A stretch of 6,914 nt of DNA from Treponema sp. (GTDB lineage: Bacteria; Spirochaetota; Spirochaetia; Treponematales; Treponemataceae), in the NCBI GenBank assembly GCA_016290335.1, contig JAEETM010000136.1:1-6914 (forward strand), in the 5' to 3' direction. The notes beneath the pieces are model-generated. The model ran no database searches and was not told the origin of the DNA. It saw nothing but the letters and a program-made list of their open reading frames with translations. Numbering within the stretch: the stretch's first letter is position 1; every line of letters starts with the position of its first letter. The position numbers and the translations under genes were made by a program. This document shows positions 3,878 through 6,914 of the stretch, piece after piece.

Positions 3878-5740
3878 TTGAAGACTAAGAAAATTGTTGT
3901 TGCGGCACTTCTGATTTTATTTAATTCATTTTTTATTTTTGCGGCGGAGGCGTTGCGGCAATTAAATGAGTGGCAGCTGTTTGTGCAGAAAAGCCCGGAG
4001 CAGGTGTTTGAGTTAGTTGATGCTAACGTTGCTGCTGATTTTGAAGTTTCGGGGCCGGGGTATTGGAATCATTTGTTAGAAGAAGCTAACCTGGAGCGTG
4101 CAGACAAAAAGGACTACGGCTGCTACAGAACAATTCTTTCCGGACTGGACCCTTCAAAAAAATATGCAATTCTACAAAAGGATTCGCCAAAAACTTCGTG
4201 CGCTGTTTATGTGAACAGAAAGCTTGCCTTGCAGATTGGCGATCCTTTTGAATTGTTCAAAGCAAATCCTTCAAAGGGTTCTCATTCCTCTATTCAACCA
4301 GTTTCGTTTGAATTTTATCCCGACGAAAATGGCAATGCAGAAATTCTGTTTTTCATTTCAAATTATTTTTACAGAAAGTCGGGCCTCCATGATACAGTCT
4401 ATTTTGGCCCTGCTGAGCTTTTTTCAAATAATGCCTATGTAACTTTATATGCAATCATTTGTGGAGCCTTAATTTTTATAGGTCTGTTGAGTCTGTGTCA
4501 GTTCATTATTAATCATGAACGCAAAGAATATTTTTACCTGGGTATTACATCCATTGCCCTGGCATTGCGAATTTCTACAAACAGTCCGAATCTTCTTTCA
4601 ATTATTATTCCGGGCTTACCGGCTGAACTTAAATTCAAAATAGAATATCTTGCAATGTGGATTGTCCCGGCCTGCGTAACTCAAATGCTTCTTTGTATTT
4701 ATCCAGTGCAAAATAAGGGCTTTGGAAAAATCCTAAAAAATATTCTTATAATTTCGGATCTTGTGCTTGGGCTCATTTCTTTCTGTGTTCCAGCCTATTA
4801 TACAAACCGCCTTGTGCCTGCGCTTCAAATAGGAATGGGTCTTATTTGTGCGTATGTAATTGTCCTGACTTTTATAAATCTGATCAAGCGCAGGCGTTAT
4901 TCAATCTTTAATTTTTTGAGTTATCTGTCTGTTATCATTGGTGCCGGAATTGATGTTCTGATTTCTCATGGTGCAAAAAATGTTTCAATTTCTTTGATGC
5001 CATTCTTCCTGGTTATATTCGTTTTGATTCTCATTATGATGTTTGCAAAAATTCAAAAGGATCTTTATTTCGAAACAATCCAGAATACTCAAAAGCTCAA
5101 GCAGCTTAACGAGGCTTATCTTAGATTTGTTCCGCGTGAATTCCTTAAGCTTTTGAACAAAGAATCTGTTATTAAAACTCAGCTGGGTGATTATTCAAAT
5201 ATTGAAATGTGCATTATGTTTTCAAAAGTGCATATTTATTGTCCTGTAAATCATGTTTCGCTCGAGGAGCATTTTCATATTTTTGATGAATACTTAAAAC
5301 GAGTTTCGCCAGTTATAAAAGCGCACAATGGTTTTGTGAGCAAATTCTTGAGTGGCGGATTTATGGCCCTGTTTCCAAAGTCTGAGCTTGATGCTATTTA
5401 TGCTGCACTTGAAATAAAGTCGTGTGTTGATGATTTTAATGATACGCTTTCTGCAAAGAATCACAAGATTTCAGTGTGTATGGGCCTCCATTACGGCAAA
5501 ATGATTATAGGAACAATTGGCGAAGAAAACCGCCTTGATGATACTGTAATTTCTGACACAGTTAATACTTCATCGCGAATAGAATCTGTTTGTGAAAAGT
5601 TAGACAAGACTATCATCGTTTCACAGGAGCTTGTTGATAAAATTGGAACAGCTCAGGATTTTGAACTTGACCGTCTTGAAGATGTTGCTGTAAAAGGCAA
5701 GGAAAAACCTTTGCAGATTTATGAGGTAAAAAGAGTATGA
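3878..5740 (+). CDS. 7TM-DISM receptor fused to a degenerate class III adenylate/guanylate cyclase domain
   Basis: This 620-residue membrane protein begins with a signal peptide (residues 1-23, MKTKKIVVAALLILF then FAA before the likely cut). An exported beta-rich domain resembling 7TMR-DISMED2 (about 24-182) follows, with SNYFYRKSGL near its end (161-170). Seven hydrophobic segments (about 186-391) form a 7TM-DISM module. A charged helical linker (392-435, including LRFVPREFLKLLNK) leads to a class III cyclase fold (about 440-620). In the fold, the first metal Asp of the usual LFSDIR motif is Lys450 (MFSKVH), and the second, in KFIGD, is Gly493 (KFLSGG). Lys489, Thr556 (DDTVISD) and Asn563/Arg567 (VNTSSR) remain. 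Making cAMP alone is therefore unlikely; it may be a partner or regulatory subunit, or a ligand-binding pseudo-enzyme. It starts with TTG and overlaps a paralogous gene by ATGA. The architecture is confident, the ligand and activity unknown. Confidence 0.9.
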   Translation: MKTKKIVVAALLILFNSFFIFAAEALRQLNEWQLFVQKSPEQVFELVDANVAADFEVSGPGYWNHLLEEANLERADKKDYGCYRTILSGLDPSKKYAILQKDSPKTSCAVYVNRKLALQIGDPFELFKANPSKGSHSSIQPVSFEFYPDENGNAEILFFISNYFYRKSGLHDTVYFGPAELFSNNAYVTLYAIICGALIFIGLLSLCQFIINHERKEYFYLGITSIALALRISTNSPNLLSIIIPGLPAELKFKIEYLAMWIVPACVTQMLLCIYPVQNKGFGKILKNILIISDLVLGLISFCVPAYYTNRLVPALQIGMGLICAYVIVLTFINLIKRRRYSIFNFLSYLSVIIGAGIDVLISHGAKNVSISLMPFFLVIFVLILIMMFAKIQKDLYFETIQNTQKLKQLNEAYLRFVPREFLKLLNKESVIKTQLGDYSNIEMCIMFSKVHIYCPVNHVSLEEHFHIFDEYLKRVSPVIKAHNGFVSKFLSGGFMALFPKSELDAIYAALEIKSCVDDFNDTLSAKNHKISVCMGLHYGKMIIGTIGEENRLDDTVISDTVNTSSRIESVCEKLDKTIIVSQELVDKIGTAQDFELDRLEDVAVKGKEKPLQIYEVKRV

Positions 5741-6914
5741 AGAAGTTTTTGATTTTTGTTAGTTTTGCCTTACTCGTTCTGGCCGGTTCTTCAAGGCTTT
5801 TTGCAAAGGAACAGGCCCCGACCTATTCTGAAGCCTCATATAAAATTGAAGATCCCCAGCTCCTTTCACAAAAAAATGTTCCAATTGTTACAGACTGGGA
5901 TTTTTATTGGGGCAAGTTTATTTCTCCTTCTGACATTACAACACAACCTGATTTGCGGGTTCCAGTTCCAGGCGACTGGAATAAATATTCACTTCCTGAA
6001 CAGGTAAAAAAGATTGCTAAAAAAGGCGACGGCTCCGGTACCTACAGACTTCGCCTTACAAATTTAAAGCCAGACACAGAATATGCTTTTTCTGTTTTTG
6101 AATTGTGTTATACAGCCTTTACAGTTTTTGCAGATGAAAAAAAGATTTTTGACTCTGGCATTCCTGCAGAAAAATGGGAAGACACAAAACCTGAACAGGC
6201 CTTTGACAAAGCTGTTTTTGTTTCGGATTCAAACGGTTGCTGCACATTGACCTTTTATGTTTCAAACAACTTTTACAGAAAGGGTGGTTTCCGTGGAAAC
6301 TTTACCTTAAGCGAAAATGAAACTTACGATACTCTTTTTAGAGGTTCCATCATTAAGTACAGTATTTTTTACGGCATCCTGATTTTGATGATTTTGTATT
6401 GTCTTCTTTTGGGATTGCAGAAAAAAGATATTTCGAGCTTCTATCTTGCCGTTATGATTGCAGGAATTTTCACACGCCTTATAGCGAATATTTTTCCACT
6501 CATAAAGGTAATAATTCCAACTCTTCCATTTACAAGCCTTCTTAGAATTGAGTATCTTTCGCTGGTTGTTATTCCTTCTTCGCAAACGCTTTATTTTGAT
6601 TCTTTGAATAAAAAAATCTTCAAGCTTATTCCTGCAAAACTTCTTGCGGCTCCAGCATTAGTATTCCTGATTCTTGATTTTGCTTTACCTATACGAATTG
6701 TAAACAGAATGGTTCCGTTTATGCAGGTTTATATGTTTGCTGTTATCATCATTGATATTATTCTTTTCTTTATTCGAATTATTAAAGATAAAGATTTTGT
6801 AAGTTTAATGGCAATCATTGCACTTTTGATTATTACGTTAGGTGTAACAAACGATATTCTGATTATTCATCACAGTTCAATTCTTGGCGAAATTAAGATT
6901 TTGTCATTTACATT
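5737..6914 (+). CDS. Second 7TM-DISM receptor, 3' end outside the window
   Basis: ATG at 5737 overlaps the preceding TGA (ATGA), with GAGG at 5723-5726 as RBS, so translation is probably coupled. The frame stays open for 392 codons to the window edge. The protein starts with a signal peptide (MKKFLIFVSFALLVLAGSS, likely cut after LFA at residue 24). An exported beta-sandwich-like domain (about 25-195) has WDFYWGKF (54-61), VPVPGDWNKY (75-84), GTYRLRLTNLKPDTEY (100s-110s) and SNNFYRKGGF (176-185). Hydrophobic helices of a 7TM-DISM module run from about 206 to the edge. SNNFYRKGG matches SNYFYRKSG of the upstream protein at the same place, so the two are paralogues. The C-terminal output domain lies beyond the window. 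A cyclase domain is likely by analogy but is not seen. Confidence 0.88.
   Translation, partial: MKKFLIFVSFALLVLAGSSRLFAKEQAPTYSEASYKIEDPQLLSQKNVPIVTDWDFYWGKFISPSDITTQPDLRVPVPGDWNKYSLPEQVKKIAKKGDGSGTYRLRLTNLKPDTEYAFSVFELCYTAFTVFADEKKIFDSGIPAEKWEDTKPEQAFDKAVFVSDSNGCCTLTFYVSNNFYRKGGFRGNFTLSENETYDTLFRGSIIKYSIFYGILILMILYCLLLGLQKKDISSFYLAVMIAGIFTRLIANIFPLIKVIIPTLPFTSLLRIEYLSLVVIPSSQTLYFDSLNKKIFKLIPAKLLAAPALVFLILDFALPIRIVNRMVPFMQVYMFAVIIIDIILFFIRIIKDKDFVSLMAIIALLIITLGVTNDILIIHHSSILGEIKILSFT

Overview
The window looks like a moderately AT-rich bacterial chromosome, most plausibly a Treponema-like spirochete. The main clues are two tandem 7TM-DISM receptors, one fused to a class III cyclase, an architecture common in spirochetes, and GC-rich dispersed-type intergenic elements in an AT-rich background. 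This assignment is an inference from gene content, not a database result.

Layout: (1) Positions 1-331, minus strand, hold the N-terminal 110 codons of an unrecognised membrane protein, with its own RBS and a good promoter. (2) A 538-bp divergent intergenic region (332-869) contains two inverted-repeat units of identical 38-bp geometry offset by exactly 64 bp, then a GC-rich structured element (about 561-705) ending in a 14-bp hairpin, then an AT-rich promoter and leader. (3) Positions 870-3745 hold a complete three-gene operon, pntAA-pntAB-pntB, for a proton-translocating NAD(P) transhydrogenase, with gaps of 15 and 11 bp. It is followed by a REP-like GTCATTGCGAG...GAAGCAATCC repeat and a strong rho-independent terminator. 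(4) From 3878 to the window edge is a second plus-strand operon with an extended -10 promoter. It has a TTG-started, secreted/7TM DISM receptor fused to a class III cyclase-like domain, then a second DISM receptor overlapping it by ATGA and running off the window.

The transhydrogenase would use the proton gradient to reduce NADP+ with NADH, supplying NADPH. The receptor pair looks like a sensing module: an exported beta-rich domain, a 7TM module and a cytoplasmic output.

Most notable: the cyclase-like domain has lost both metal-binding aspartates but keeps the adenine-recognition Lys/Thr and the transition-state Asn/Arg. That is the residue set of the C2 half of mammalian adenylyl cyclase. 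Together with a translationally coupled paralogue next door, it suggests a heterodimeric bacterial cyclase, testable by reading past the window edge. A second oddity is that the transhydrogenase appears to lack the membrane histidine at both positions where homologues carry it.
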